Assembly (NCBI RefSeq): GCF_902459465.1
Contig: NC_047081.1
Location: forward strand, 10,259,883 to 10,323,882
Reading direction: 5' to 3'
Source: Asterias rubens
Taxonomy: Eukaryota > Echinodermata > Asteroidea > Forcipulatida > Asteriidae
DNA: 64,000 nucleotides
Below the pieces are notes generated by a model. That model was not told the DNA's origin, made no database searches, and worked only from the letters and a program-made list of their open reading frames with translations. The position numbers were made by a program, and so were the translations under genes. Shown here piece after piece: positions 12,762 to 25,500 of the stretch. The first letter of the stretch is position 1. The number at the start of each line of letters is the position of its first letter.

Positions 12762-13914
12762 ATGAATGACATTCTACGAGCTGGAAGTTTAAATGGTCGC
12801 ACGGTGAGTTTTGAGCTGCCCGTTTTTGTATTTTTTAAAAGCATTTTGACGACCTTTACAGTCGATTTTGTTTAAGAATGTTTGATGAATCAAACGATCA
12901 GTATATTGATGTACATTACTGTGAGAGGATGTTTGTTGAAGCATTAGATTTACTCACTTTTTAAAAAGAGAGATTTTTGGGGTTGTATTTTTGTCACTCT
13001 TCCCTTCGTCTTCGACGACCTCCTCAGCCCGCAGTGTTCACAATAAATCCATTGTTCTCACTGTTATGATGGTTATCCTTCAATACAATTGAAATCTGGT
13101 TGGAATATTGGGCATGTATGTATACGTATGTGTAGAGCAAGTTAGAGAGCTAGGCATTGTACATACAATTAATGACAAAATGTTTGAACTTGTTGATGGG
13201 CATTTATTTGTTTAAATTATATTTTTTCAATCCATTCTATCTTAAATAAATAAAATAGCCTAATAGGCCTATAAAGTTTTACTTAAAATTTAAATTTAAA
13301 TTAAACTTAAGATTTAAATGAACTGGAGAAAATTCCTTTTTTTTTCATTTTCTAATTCTTTTGTTTAAAAACTATTATATTATTATTAAAACTACATTTG
13401 TAACTAACAGGCTGGGCTGGGTAGATTTTAAACTGAATTATTCAATTGTGCCTTGGTTGAATGAATTTTGACTTTGATTGAGTTATTAATTAAACAAAGA
13501 CAAATTTTACAAAAAAGAGCATGTCTCAGGACATTGGTTCAACATGTTCAATCCCTGCAACCTGCTCTTTTGTAAATTTGTCTTTGTGGAGTGCTTATTT
13601 ATTGCCTCAAAGAAAAGAATTGTCAGGAAAATAACATGAATAATAACTTCCAAAAGTCCCAGGTACAACTGTACGAAGAATGCGTTAATAAATTAAAATA
13701 GTTTGTCAAACTTAGTTAGCCGTTACTCGTTAGCCTCATCGCAATTTTTTATGATTAATTGTTTTATTTAAAAAGAAATTTGGATTGTCATGATTGTACT
13801 CTAAAATATGTCATAAATAAATTTTGTCTTATGAAACTGTTCTCGTTTCAGGTACAAACTGTGTTTACAGTCGTCATTTTTGTAAATAGTTGTATTGTAA
13901 ACAAACAAATCAAA
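12762..13914 (+). other. CDK1 leader exon and first intron
   Basis: A probable first exon ends at 12803 (CGCACG then GTGAGT). The next exon starts at 13852 after CTCGTTTCAG. Joined, an ATG at 12762 reads open and in frame for 35 codons into the CDK1 coding sequence (see findings). The intron between is AT-rich and holds no other feature I can support. Confidence 0.5.
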
Positions 13915-16900
13915 ATGGACAAACAACCCACGATGGAGGACTATGCGAAGATCGAGAAAATCGGAGAAGGTACATAAGAAATGAAAAAATAAGAACAAAA
14001 ATCAAAAGATGATTACTGAAGCAGGCAAACCTAAAAAAAAAAACAGACAAAAGTATAAAAAAAAATGAACTATTCAAAGTTTCACATTATTTGTAGTGTG
14101 AATCACAATAAATAACTTATTTTAAAATAATTTCCAACCACAATTAATTTCATAACATTACCATACTATTTAAAAAGTCACAGAAAGCTGATAATACTGA
14201 AACGGGTACCGGTAATCTAAAAAAAAAACCAATTTAACCAAAACAAATAACTTGGAAACAGATTAAAAGTTTCACAACAAAACTACTACTTCCAAAATAT
14301 ATTTTCATCCATATTGATTTCATACCTTTAAGTTTTAATACCCCCCTCCCCCCAAATGCAGTGAACGATTTCCCTTGTTAAGCAGAGCAAAATGCTATGA
14401 AAAAAAATGTATTGTTTGCTAATTCAAAAATCATTTTTCTTATTATTCAAAATAACTATTCAGTGTGCACAATTTTCTTTTCAGTCAAAATGTTTTGCTA
14501 TAAAGCAAAAATGCTGGATAAAATCATTCCCTGCAATGCTTTTTAAAGTCGAAAGTCCAATCCAAAGCCTATGTTATCGAAATGTTATAATGTATTCCAA
14601 AATTTGTTATTGTTTGCAGGCACGTACGGTGTGGTTTACAAGGGACGCTGCAAGAAGGACGGCACCATTGTGGCGCTAAAGAAGATTCGTCTTGAAAGTG
14701 AGGAGGAAGGAGTTCCAAGCACTGCCATCAGAGAGATCTCCCTCCTCAAGGAGCTACAACACCCAAACATTGTCAAGTGAGTTTACTCAACCACTTTCAA
14801 AATAACCGAAATAACCCTTACTTGAACTTTTTCCCAGCACTCTGAGCAAAATACACTGTGCTGCCCCCAGACTTCCCCCAGATTGCCACTTCAGCAATGA
14901 TGGCAACCTCGGTAGTCTAGTTGGTAAGACACTGCTCTAGAATTTGCAAGGGTCGTGGGTTTGAATCCCACACGAGTAAATATGCCTGTGATATTTTGTT
15001 CACAGGGCTCAGGAAAGAACTGAGTATACAGTGCTAACACACATTGGTGTACGGGTAAAAACCAAAATTAATATTTTCTTAATGTCCTTGTTGCAGCTTG
15101 AGCAACGTCTTGATGCAAGAGAGCAGGTTGTACTTGGTCTTTGAATTCCTTAAAATGGACCTGAAGAAATACATGGAGACGCTACGAGGCACCGTCATGG
15201 ACCCCGCTCTTGTCAAGGTAAGCGTCAGATCTCACACTTACGAACATGTCCTAAAATAATCTCACAGGAGGGTCTATTGTTTTCTATAGACCTAATCTAG
15301 GAAAGAGTGTACAAAATATTTGGAAAAAATGCGATACAAATTTTCAGGGAGAAAATAAATTGTTGACTTTTGTTTCTACAGAGCTACCTCCACCAGATAG
15401 TACAGGGCATCCTCTTCTGCCACTGCCGTCGGGTCCTTCACAGAGATCTCAAACCGCAGAATCTTCTCATCAACGAGAAAGGTATCATTAAGCTGGCAGA
15501 CTTTGGGCTAGCGAGGGCGTTTGGCATCCCTGTCAGAGTATACACGCACGAGGTAATTTCAGTTTTGTTCTTTCCTTTTGGCTGAATAGTTTGTTTTAAA
15601 AGCTTTCAAAAAAAAAAAAAAAAAATGCATTCGTTTGGATTGCAAAGTAACTATAACCCTTTCATTCTCCATTTCATTGAGCATAAGGACACATTTTATG
15701 TTGATTCATTTTTTAAGAAAAAAAGCAACAACAAAAAAAGGGTCACCGACACGATAGCACCCTCAGGAGTCCTCTTTCTCATTCTGAAAACTGTGTGGTC
15801 GCGTGATCTTTATTTTTACAATTTTAACACTTATAACTTTTGTAATGATTTGAATCTATTAAATCTATTCTTTTGACACTCAGGTGGTGACCCTATGGTA
15901 CAGGGCCCCCGAGGTGCTATTGGGTTGCCCGCGGTACTCTACACCTGTTGATGTCTGGAGCATAGGGTGCATCTTTGCCGAGATGGTCACAAAGAGACCA
16001 TTGTTCCACGGAGACTCAGAGATTGATCAACTCTTTAGAATATTCAGGTCAGTGAACAAAATGACTTCAATATATAACATTTGGTTTGGGGTAACACCAT
16101 GTGTGTGCTTACTTGCCAGTTAGATTTTGTTTAGAGAACTGTCTTGCTACATATTTTTCTACAATGAAGTAGATGTTCGGATTTAGGGAGACATATCTCT
16201 TCTGAACTTCAGACTTTTCAGTTCTGAACTGAAAAGAACTGACCTGCCTTTTAACTTCTACCTAGGCAGAAGGTAGAAAATCGGCCGGCACTACTATTTT
16301 GAGTTTACAGTGGATCGTTATTTAATTTTAACTTGATTTTTAATTCTTCAAATCTTGTAATTTCTTTAATGACTACAGAACTCTAGGAACTCCGACTGAT
16401 AAGACATGGCCTGGAGTCACGGAGCTCCCCGACTACAAACCGACCTTCCCCAACTGGAGCACCAATAATCTTGCCAAGTCGGTCAAGACGCTTGACCCAC
16501 AGGGTCTGGATCTCCTGCAGGTCAGTGGGGGCTGAGAGCCCTTAAAAAAAAAAAATTGTAATTCAATTGGCTAAGCCACAAACAGTTGTTAAAATTTCTT
16601 TAGACCGGACTAAGATGTCACCTGAATACTATGGTGCTTTCCTAATGCTCTGCTTTTAACATTGAAAAATTAACCCGGGCCATTTTTTAAAATTTTGTTG
16701 AACACAAACACTTCAGAAACAATGCAAGGTGTTGACAAGATTCTTCAAATAAACAGGGGCTAATTTCATAAACCCCGTCAGCACAAAAACTTACTAAGCA
16801 CAGAATAGCATAGCATCGCATAGCAAATACAGGCTATCAGCCAAAAGTACGTTAAGTTTGCTTTTTGTGGCTTATGAGCCCTACTCAGTTTTTGCTTGGC

Positions 16901-17133
16901 AAAGAAATTTGTCTTTGTCAAGCGTATTTTTTTGGCTCAACAGCTTTATGAAGTTGGGCCCTGATTCCCTTCTATGATCCTTTTTTTTATATAAATATTT
17001 TTGTTTCTTTGCAAAACAACAGAAAATGCTGATCTACGACCCATCAAAGAGAATCTCCTGCAAGGCAGCGCTTACTCACCCGTACCTCCGAGATTACGAC
17101 AGCACCGTAATGCCGGCAAGACTTGGTCAGTGA
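13915..17133 (+). CDS. CDK1: CDK1 (Cdc2), mitotic cyclin-dependent kinase
   Basis: Ser/Thr kinase that pairs with cyclins A and B to drive entry into mitosis. Exons: 13915-13969, 14620-14776, 15097-15217, 15382-15552, 15884-16047, 16379-16520, 17023-17133. This gives 306 residues from the first ATG, or 300 from the ATG at 13933, which matches the usual MEDY start of animal CDK1 (about 297). Visible landmarks: glycine loop [11 protein letters not shown] with the inhibitory Thr-Tyr pair, catalytic Lys in VALKKIRLE, the PSTAIRE cyclin helix preceded by ESEEEGV (CDK1-type; CDK2 has DTETEGV), HRDLKPQN catalytic loop, DFGLARAFG, activation Thr in [16 protein letters not shown], and GDSEIDQLF. All catalytic residues are present. 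The C-terminus [17 protein letters not shown] is short. The gene ends tail-to-tail with LARP7. Confidence 0.97.
14902..15085 (+). mobile_element. tRNA-derived SINE in CDK1 intron 2
   Basis: RNA polymerase III box A (TAGTCTAGTTGG, 14913-14924) and box B (GGTTTGAATCC, 14958-14968) lie in tRNA-like spacing. A tRNA-unrelated tail follows (TGCTAACACACATTGGTGTA), ending before an A/T-rich 3' part. The same family occurs inverted at 33655-33845. The cloverleaf is broken, so it is not a working tRNA gene. Confidence 0.75.
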
Positions 17134-18350
17134 AGCTGTCCCATCCCAATGCAATCACAATAGAGCTAACTTCACAAGAGTTCACTAATAATATGCTAAG
17201 CACAGAAACATTTTCCAAAGTTGAAATGAGTTTTACAAGTAAAAATACCATGTATGTTTGCAACTTGTACCATGCTAATTCAGCTAAACAGATACTTTCT
17301 TCTGCTTAGCAGCTCTTGTGAGATTGGATCGAAGTCATGAAGCGTTGTACATAACGGACTGTATATGATTTGTACATATCCTCTTGTTTATTTGTATTCG
17401 TTGCAGAAATCATTAGCAAAATTTAAAGTGAAATATTGTTGCGTGTGTAGTTTTTGTATGAATAGTGTTTGTTGATTTTCCTAAAAAGATGCATAAAAGA
17501 GGGGGGTAGGGGGAATGCTAAGAATCCTCTGAATGAAAATTGGCGTCGAAGGCGCAGCGACTATTTTGCTTTTTTTCTAAAATGGGGTTACTCGGGAGCA
17601 CTATGCATCAAGTGTGCTTTTATTTCTGAACTTGCTTAAAACAATTGATACATTTGTAGAGAATTGTGTTAAAAAATCAATGAAACTATCACTATTTTGC
17701 TGGAACCATATTATGTCTGGTAGTTTAAAGTATAATTCATTATCATAGGTAGCAAAAGACTAGGGTTACACCCCAAAGATGCATTACTTGATACAGTTAG
17801 ATCCTTCTCAGATTATTTCACTATTTTATCGCTCATGTACGAGTCCCTAATGTCATAACATACACACACACCGAAAGCACTGTGTGGCAGTCTCTGTTAA
17901 AGCCATATTGTTTTTCAAGAACGAGTTCAGTTTGAATTTGCAAACTATTATTGTGACTCCAAATTAATTCAGTAAGAGTAGGCTTATAGATATTCATATT
18001 ATTTACCATGATATTAAAAATTGAATTTGAAATCGTGGAGTTTTTCAAACGTCCTAACTATTGTTAAGTTAAATGTGTATTGTAGTTAAATATTTAGGTA
18101 TACAATTCATCTGGAGAAAATTCAATTTCATGGTTGTGGTTTCAGGGTCGAGTAGTTGCCTACAGAAATCATAATACACTGTACACGTACAGGGAACTTG
18201 TTGCTCTCCAACACAACAATTAAGTATATGTTTAGTAACGACTTATTAGATCCTACCGAGATAATGTACAGTTCAACACTACACTAAACCTGTACTATAT
18301 AGGGCAAATGTACAGAACAACATCAAGAAATAAACAAACGAAAAATGTAT
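17134..18350 (+). other. CDK1 3' UTR with AATAAA at 18329
   Basis: No ORF. AATAAA at 18329-18334 gives a transcript end near 18350. The opposing LARP7 signal lies at 18372-18381 on the other strand, so the two 3' ends meet or overlap. The first part (17150-17330) is a diverged copy of the TGCTTAGC-type dispersed repeat. Confidence 0.55.
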
Positions 18351-18371
18351 GATCTGGTGTGACTAATTGAC

Positions 18372-19517
18372 TTTATTTATTATACAATACTTGCATGAAG
18401 ACAAAATTAATGAAAATAGGTATAACAATCCATATGAATTTAAAACAGTAAAAAAAATCAACAAGAATAAAATAGGGTTGATACTGTGGGAAAGAACAAT
18501 AATTCAGAACAATGGAAAATGGCACAAATATGGACTTTGATTTGTCTGTGCGCAAAGCAGGGGTGGATTTCATAAAGAGTTAAGACTAGTCTTATCTCAA
18601 GTTAGGACGAGTTACTCATCCTAACTTGGGACTAGCCTTAAGTTTTTAGTACCTCCTATGACTAGTCCTATGTTAGGACTAGTCTTAACTCGGTTAAATT
18701 GACCCCAGATTTAATGTTCAGGACTTCAGAATGTACTCTTTATGTATGAACAAAAAAAAATCTTCCGTATAAAGAGAGCCGACTACATGTACATGTAGTG
18801 TACAATAAAAAAAAAGGGAATACTCACATAGGGACAGTTGGAATTTCATAAGTCATGGTCTTCAATGATTTGATCCCAATCATAGCAACTGCCTTTACAT
18901 GTGAAAGGAACACGTGGGAAGGGTATGGGACACTCTAGTATTGTTCTTTACACACAAACAACACAATAGTATAATCCAATATTGAAGAATTTTGTATGAA
19001 TTTAATGTCAAGAAATTGGGGCGTATGTACACTGTTGATTGGTCAATGCGTTAACCAATTCACGTCAGACGTATTTATTTATCCCTTATTTGTGAGACTC
19101 TTTAATGTTTTTCATTTGTCAAGTCAAGCTTTCATTGTGGCAACATTATTTAAAAAAAAAAAATGCACTAACTCAAGAAGCTAAAAAAAAATAAGAAAAT
19201 TAAAACCATGGCTGGGCACGGACAATTTGTCAGGGTATCAACATGCTGTGGTGAAGGGGCACAAGGAGCTCGGATTTTCACACACAATGCCCCTTTCCGA
19301 AGAAGGGAAAAAAAGTTCAGGACTGCAGACAAAATAAAATATGAATTGGTAAAAATTAAAAGCATAAAAATGTTAATCTCAAACAATCAAGTGCCGTCTA
19401 GACAAAAACAAATATCACAGCTACAGTCAGGCCGTACATCGTCTCGAAGTCAGGAAAATATTGAAACATATTGAACTGACGTTACTACAACATTTCTGCA
19501 GCGGTCAACAAATCAAT
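18372..19517 (-). other. LARP7 3' UTR
   Basis: Overlapping AATAAA signals on the minus strand (complement of 18372-18381) mark the probable transcript end. The UTR is about 1.1 kb and carries the palindromic element at 18560-18712. No coding potential on the minus strand. Confidence 0.5.
18560..18712. mobile_element. Palindromic GACTAGTC element in LARP7 3' UTR
   Basis: Inverted repeat in which GTTAAGACTAGTCTTA and AGGACTAGTCTTAAC pair across a middle of GTTAGGACGAG and CTCATCCTAACTTGGGACTAG. The outer ends are GGGTGGATTTCATAAAG and TTAAATTGACCCC. Fully folded it would make a long stem within the LARP7 transcript. Confidence 0.65.
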
Positions 19518-22500
19518 CTATTCAAATTGTTTGTGACCCTTACTCTTCTTTGACTTAGTCAAGCCAGAAGCCTTCTCTGTCTTATCCAGTATCTAAAAAA
19601 GGAAAAAAAAACAGAGATAAACAAAATGTTAAATGAGATACGTATGTGTGAAATGACAAGTGTAGTTCTAATTTGAAGATAAAGAATGTTGGGACTAAAC
19701 GTTTGTAGAATAATAAACATTTACATACCCTGTCAACTCCACGCTTCTTCTTCTTCCTTCTTGCCTGGTTGAGCTTGGACACCCGGTCTAATTTCAGTTT
19801 CTTCCAGTAGCTGTCCTCGTCCTCGCCTGTTAAAAAATGTTCAAAATAATCCAAATAATCTTGGAATACACTAGACTTTCACAAAATTCCTTTGAACAAC
19901 TTTCACAAAATTTACTGTTTTTTTGTATTGTGCTTTTATTACCATGTATTGATTAGTTTTGATTAAAAAAAACAGTGCATGAATGAATGCATGGAAATAA
20001 ATAAACAAAAAAACAAACAAACACACAGAAACACACCTGACAAAAGGGTCACTTTAAATTGGACGTCCTCGTTCTTGAGCTTGCTCGCTTGCTCAAGAAC
20101 AGCCTTAGCGCCCTCGGCTGATTCCAACCGCACAAAGCCACCCTTGTCCCCGTCCTTGAGGTCAACATAAGCCACTGGAGACATCTCCTGTATCTGCTCC
20201 TGTGAAAATAAGGGAGGCCAATCGGATCAGACGTAGGGGGGAGAACACTCTCAACAAAGACGACGGGGCTTACAACCTCCAGAACATTTACGACCATTTA
20301 GTCCAAACCATGCCTACAACGCCCTCCATGTCCACTAAGCTTGGGCGATATCGATCTATTTTATTCACAATGTATCGCCGACAATATATCGCGATATTCG
20401 ATATAATGGCGATTAATTAAATTTGACATCATCAGTCTTCAAACTCCAAGTGAAAGTTGTATAAGAGACAGTCATAGCATAAGAGAGGTGTTCTAATGAC
20501 CTATTCTTCTGGTTTTACTCCAAACCTATGGGGTGCAAGATGTCTCAGCTAGGAAATACATGCGAAATTGCGATACTTAATCGATATCGCGATATATCGA
20601 TATTTCGAAACCATTTTCAAACTAGTATCGCGATATTCGATAATATCGTGGTATCGCCCAAGCTTTATGTCCACCAAGAAAGGGTATAAAAGGCAGTTGG
20701 GTATTGTACATCGTCACCAGTCTGTCGAAGCTCCTAGCTTAGGAGTGAAGCGTAACTACTAAATTATATGTTAAGTAACATCATACATAATATGGGATTT
20801 GTAAAAACGAATCTTTTTAATTCATAATAACCCAACCTTTCAGTTTAATTTAACACATTTACTTCCATATTGATGTGAAAGAAAAGGAGCGTGTGGACAT
20901 ACTCGGACATTCTTGCGGGATGCAAACGGTTTGTTGCTGTCAATTTTCAGGACTACACCGGGAACAAACTCTGGTTCTGTAGATTTCGTTTGGCTGACAG
21001 CTGCCTGTAAATAACAACAACCAAGTATTTTAGTATAACCCTAGTACCTCAAAGCAGTATCTGTTAATACAAATATTACAAAATTGTTACAGAATTAACA
21101 AACCAACATTTTTAAATTATTGGTTAAATTGAACGTCTCAACTGCCTTCTTAAAATATCACCAGATTTTCTCAAATGTTGAGAACACCTAAAGAAATAAG
21201 AGGAATAACTGGATGAAAATGATGAGGGAAAGCTACTAACAACATCTGATTTGAAGATGCAGAACAGAGGTGCGTTTTGACAATCATAACCAGTGACCTT
21301 GGCCAGTGATATAACCAATTGGCAATTCAATCAAAACATTTATCGGTTTTGACTGCCAAAACGCATCCCCAGGGAAAGACGCGGTAAGATGGAAACCAAC
21401 GATGTTTTACATGGTTTTTTTAGAGGCTACTAACATAGGGGTTGATTAGAGCAGGCCTGAAACTTCACGGAAGCAACAAAGGCGATTGCCTCCATGCAAT
21501 GCCCTTGAAACAATCCAGTAGACATTTTACACTTTCCTCATAGGGTGCCCTTAACCAAGGAGAAAATAGCTTGGTGCCCTTGCCCTTTCAAAAACAAAGC
21601 ATACATGCCTGTTTAGAAATCACCCTGGGGTGAGTTAGGTGGTTTATCAGAAAGGGATGAGGAGTGGACGTCAGATTTAATTAAAGGCAGTGGACACTAT
21701 TGGTTATTATTCAAAATAATTATTAGCATAAAACCTCACTTAGTAACTGGTAAAAACGGAGTTTTCGAGAAAGAAGCAATTTTCCACGATTTTGATTTCG
21801 AGACCTCAGATTTTGAATTTGAGGTCTCGAAATCAAGCATCTGAAAGCACACAACTTCGTGTGACAAGGGTGTTTCTTCTTTTCTTATTATCTTGCAACT
21901 TTGACGATCGATTGAGCAACAATTTTCACAGGTTTGTTATTTTATGCATATGTTGAGATGCACCAAGTGAGAAGACTGGTCTTTGACAATTACCAAGTGT
22001 CCAGAGTCTTTAAACAAAAAAAACTTCTTACCGCCTTTTTCTGCTTGTGGCCATTCTGACCCTTCTCTTGCAAGACCTTCTTCATATCCTTTCTGCTCGT
22101 CTTCTGCATCGCGAGGTACTCTTTCTTCAGTTCTAACCAATTCTTCCTAAAAAGATTGCAAGATTAATATTCCGTATCACTTTCAGTGCACTGTACTGTC
22201 GAGCTGGCTCTGCGAGACTAGATTTAAATTAGACTTATTTTGGTTATACACAAGTAGGCCTACAATATGTTTATAATAGAAATTGCCTATAAGCTCTCAT
22301 GCTTAAAATACATAAAAATATGATACAAAGTAATAATAATAATAATTAATAATAATAAAGAACAATTTATAAAGCGATAAACAAAAGCAGAACGATTCCG
22401 CCTCAATGCGCTGAAACAAACAAAATAAAAGTCTGGACAAGACAAGTTCATACAAAGCAAAGTTTTACACAAAAATATAGCAAAATAATTAATGAAACTA

Positions 22501-25500
22501 GATAATATAGAAAACTGACAAAAAGTTACAATGTAAATCAACCTGTTAAAAAAGAAAAGATGAGACTTACAATAGAAAACACAATATAAAAAATACTGTT
22601 AAAAAAACACAATTCTAACAGCATATTCATTTTACAATGTTACAAACACAGTTAAAAAATGGCAATACTGTATTCTTTAGAGCACTTAAAAACACCCGGG
22701 CATTATCAAAGCGCTCTCTATTTGCACCAACAGGATGAGCAGAATAAGAGCAACTACAAATATACATATTAATAGTAAACTTGCGGGTACAACCGTGGGT
22801 AAAATCTCTTTTGAAGGAGTGGTGGCTCTGAAAGGAGCCGGTTTGGTCTCGACGTTTCGAACAGTACACTCTGCTCGTCTTCATACACCATTTAGGATGA
22901 GCAGAGCTGCTATGTTCTGAATCATGCGAACTTTTAAGTAGCTCCTTCTAATGTTTTATTTTACCTACGACTTTACATCGCATTCAAAGCATGAAGAACA
23001 GTATGGTTAAGTGTCTCACAGCACTTTTAACCACCCAACCTACAACAATAACATGCACACAAAGACATGTTGATACAAAACCTGACAATTCCCGCGTCTG
23101 AAATAAAAAACTTACTTTGGAATGACCCTAATCTGCAGCACGGGTGCTTCCAACTCATCTCTCTTATGCTTCCGGCCACGGCTTCTCTTCTTCTTCTTAT
23201 CACCGTCCTCACCTCCCAATGCCTCCGAGTCGGTCCTCGTCCTCTTTGCTTCCCCGCCGGCAATCCCCGCCTCCTTGCGACTCTTCTCCTTCACGCTGTC
23301 GACGCTGCTGATGGATTCATCTCGTCTCCTCTTGTTTGCTTTGTCCTTTTGTGCACTTTTTGCCTCAAAGTCCAATCTGTCGTCTTCCCCGGACTGTTTC
23401 CGCTTTTTGGCGCTCTTTTGCTCTTTCGGTGTCTGCGCGTCTTTCTTGTTGGGCGTCTTTGTTTCTACTTCACGAGATGCCGTCGACTTCCTCTTTGACT
23501 TCTTCTCAAGCTGTGCTCCTTCCTCGACGTCTTGTGTCGCCTCGCTCGTCTCCCTCTTTCTCTTTAACAGTGTCGGCTCTGTGAGGATCAACCGTCCTTT
23601 CCTTGTCAGCGGGAATCTGCCGTCCAAAGGTTTCTCAGTTGTAGGATTGTCTAGAAGCTATAGTGAAAGAAAAAATGCCAAAGTGGCAATTATTAACTGA
23701 ATTTAATAAATTTAAAGGTGTGTTACTTGTAGGATTGTTGAGAGAAAACAAAACAAAAACACCAATACAGGGCTACATAAATAAAAAAAAAATAAAAAAA
23801 ATGACTGCCAAATAGAAAATTTGATAAAACCTTTTTACCTTGCAGGCATTTGCAGCTTCATCAGGGGTCGTGAACTCTACAAAAGCAAATCCCTTAGTGT
23901 CTCTTGTGTACCTGTACTTAGGTATACTAATATAAGCAATGTTTCCACACGGGCTGAACATCTTCCTCAACATCTCCAAGTCCACATTATGAGGCAAGTT
24001 TTCCTTTTGGGTAGAAAAAGAGGAAAACATGTTCAATCATCAGGCATGATCTTTGGTCCTTGGGAAAAAATATACTTTATCGAGTAAGGCCGACTTAACT
24101 TACCTACATGTACACATGGTGTAGGCTTTAAAGACACTGGACACTATTGGTAATTGTCAAAGACCAGTCTTCTCACTTGGTGTATCTCAACATATGCATA
24201 AAATAACCAACCTGTGAAAGTTTGCACTCAATTGGTCGTTGAAGTTGCGAGATAATTATAAAAGAAAAAACACACAAAAATTGTGTGCTTTCAGATGCTT
24301 GATTTCGAGACCTCAAATTCTAAATCCGAGGTTTCAAAATCATATTCGTGGAAAAATTACTTCTTTCTCGAAAACTATGTCACTTCAGAGGGAGCCGTTT
24401 CTCACAATGTTTTATACTATCAACCTCTCCCCATTACTCATTACCAACTAAGGTTTTATGTTCATAATTATTTTGAGGAATTACCAATAGTGTCCACTGC
24501 CTTTAATCATGTTGCAATGCCCTGAAATATTCTAGGTTCCTTACCACGTATACAGTTAAATCATTCTCATCGTATTTTGGTTTCTTCGGTGGATTCTTTC
24601 TCTTCACCCGTTTCTTATCCTCACTGACCTAAATATCGTGAAAAGATAAATAATGTTATTTTAAATGTCACAATAAGACGGAAAAAAGTATATATAATAA
24701 TCCATAATCTATTCTTCAAAATGATCTCACATGTTTTTTACAAGAAAATTTCCACTGAACCTAGAAGTTTTAGTAAAATATAAATTCAAGAAAAAAAGAC
24801 GGTCAGGTTTCTGTAAAACAATCGGAGCGTTAGAAAGCTGTTGTGTAACAGCCGTTCATCATCGTGTTGCCATGACTACTGCCAAACATGCACAGAAACT
24901 TGAACACCAGGTTACAAGACGGCTATGACTGAGTTGTGCGTGTATTGCAAACTGGTTAAGATTACAGATACCGGTTTACAATACCTCTAAAAGATCGCAG
25001 TTTTCCATTGCTCTGACGATGAGTGATGGATCTTTTGTCAGCAATTGCATACGGTTGAAGTTGGCGATGACAGAAACGTCAATACCTGGGGGAACAAAAA
25101 CAATACTTGTTATTATTTTGTCATGAACTGTCCTCAACCAAGCAAGTTTTTGGCACACAGCAATCAAGAGTTTGGATACAGATAAGATTGTAGTACGATG
25201 TTACATCCCACATTTCTGCTCATTTCTTAATCACCATCCTATTGGCGCTTGCATTGTTGGATTCAAATCAACATCACGGGTGAGAGTCATTACTGACGAA
25301 AAAGTATGAAACTTGGAAACAAACTCAAAGGTATGTTGAAATGATGCCATTTCTACCGATTGGCAACACCTGGGGTTATAGACTCCAAGGAGCTTTTGAT
25401 AACAGTATCCAAAGCACTAGCCCACCTTGTTGAGCTGTCAATGGCTCCGCTTTTAACATCTGTCTCATCACTGTGATGAGACAGATGTTAAAAGCGGAGC

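Noticed and set aside
23122-23700. 192-codon plus-strand ORF rich in Ser, Leu and Phe
   Set aside because: Antisense shadow of the Lys/Glu-rich LARP7 linker exon 23116-23657.
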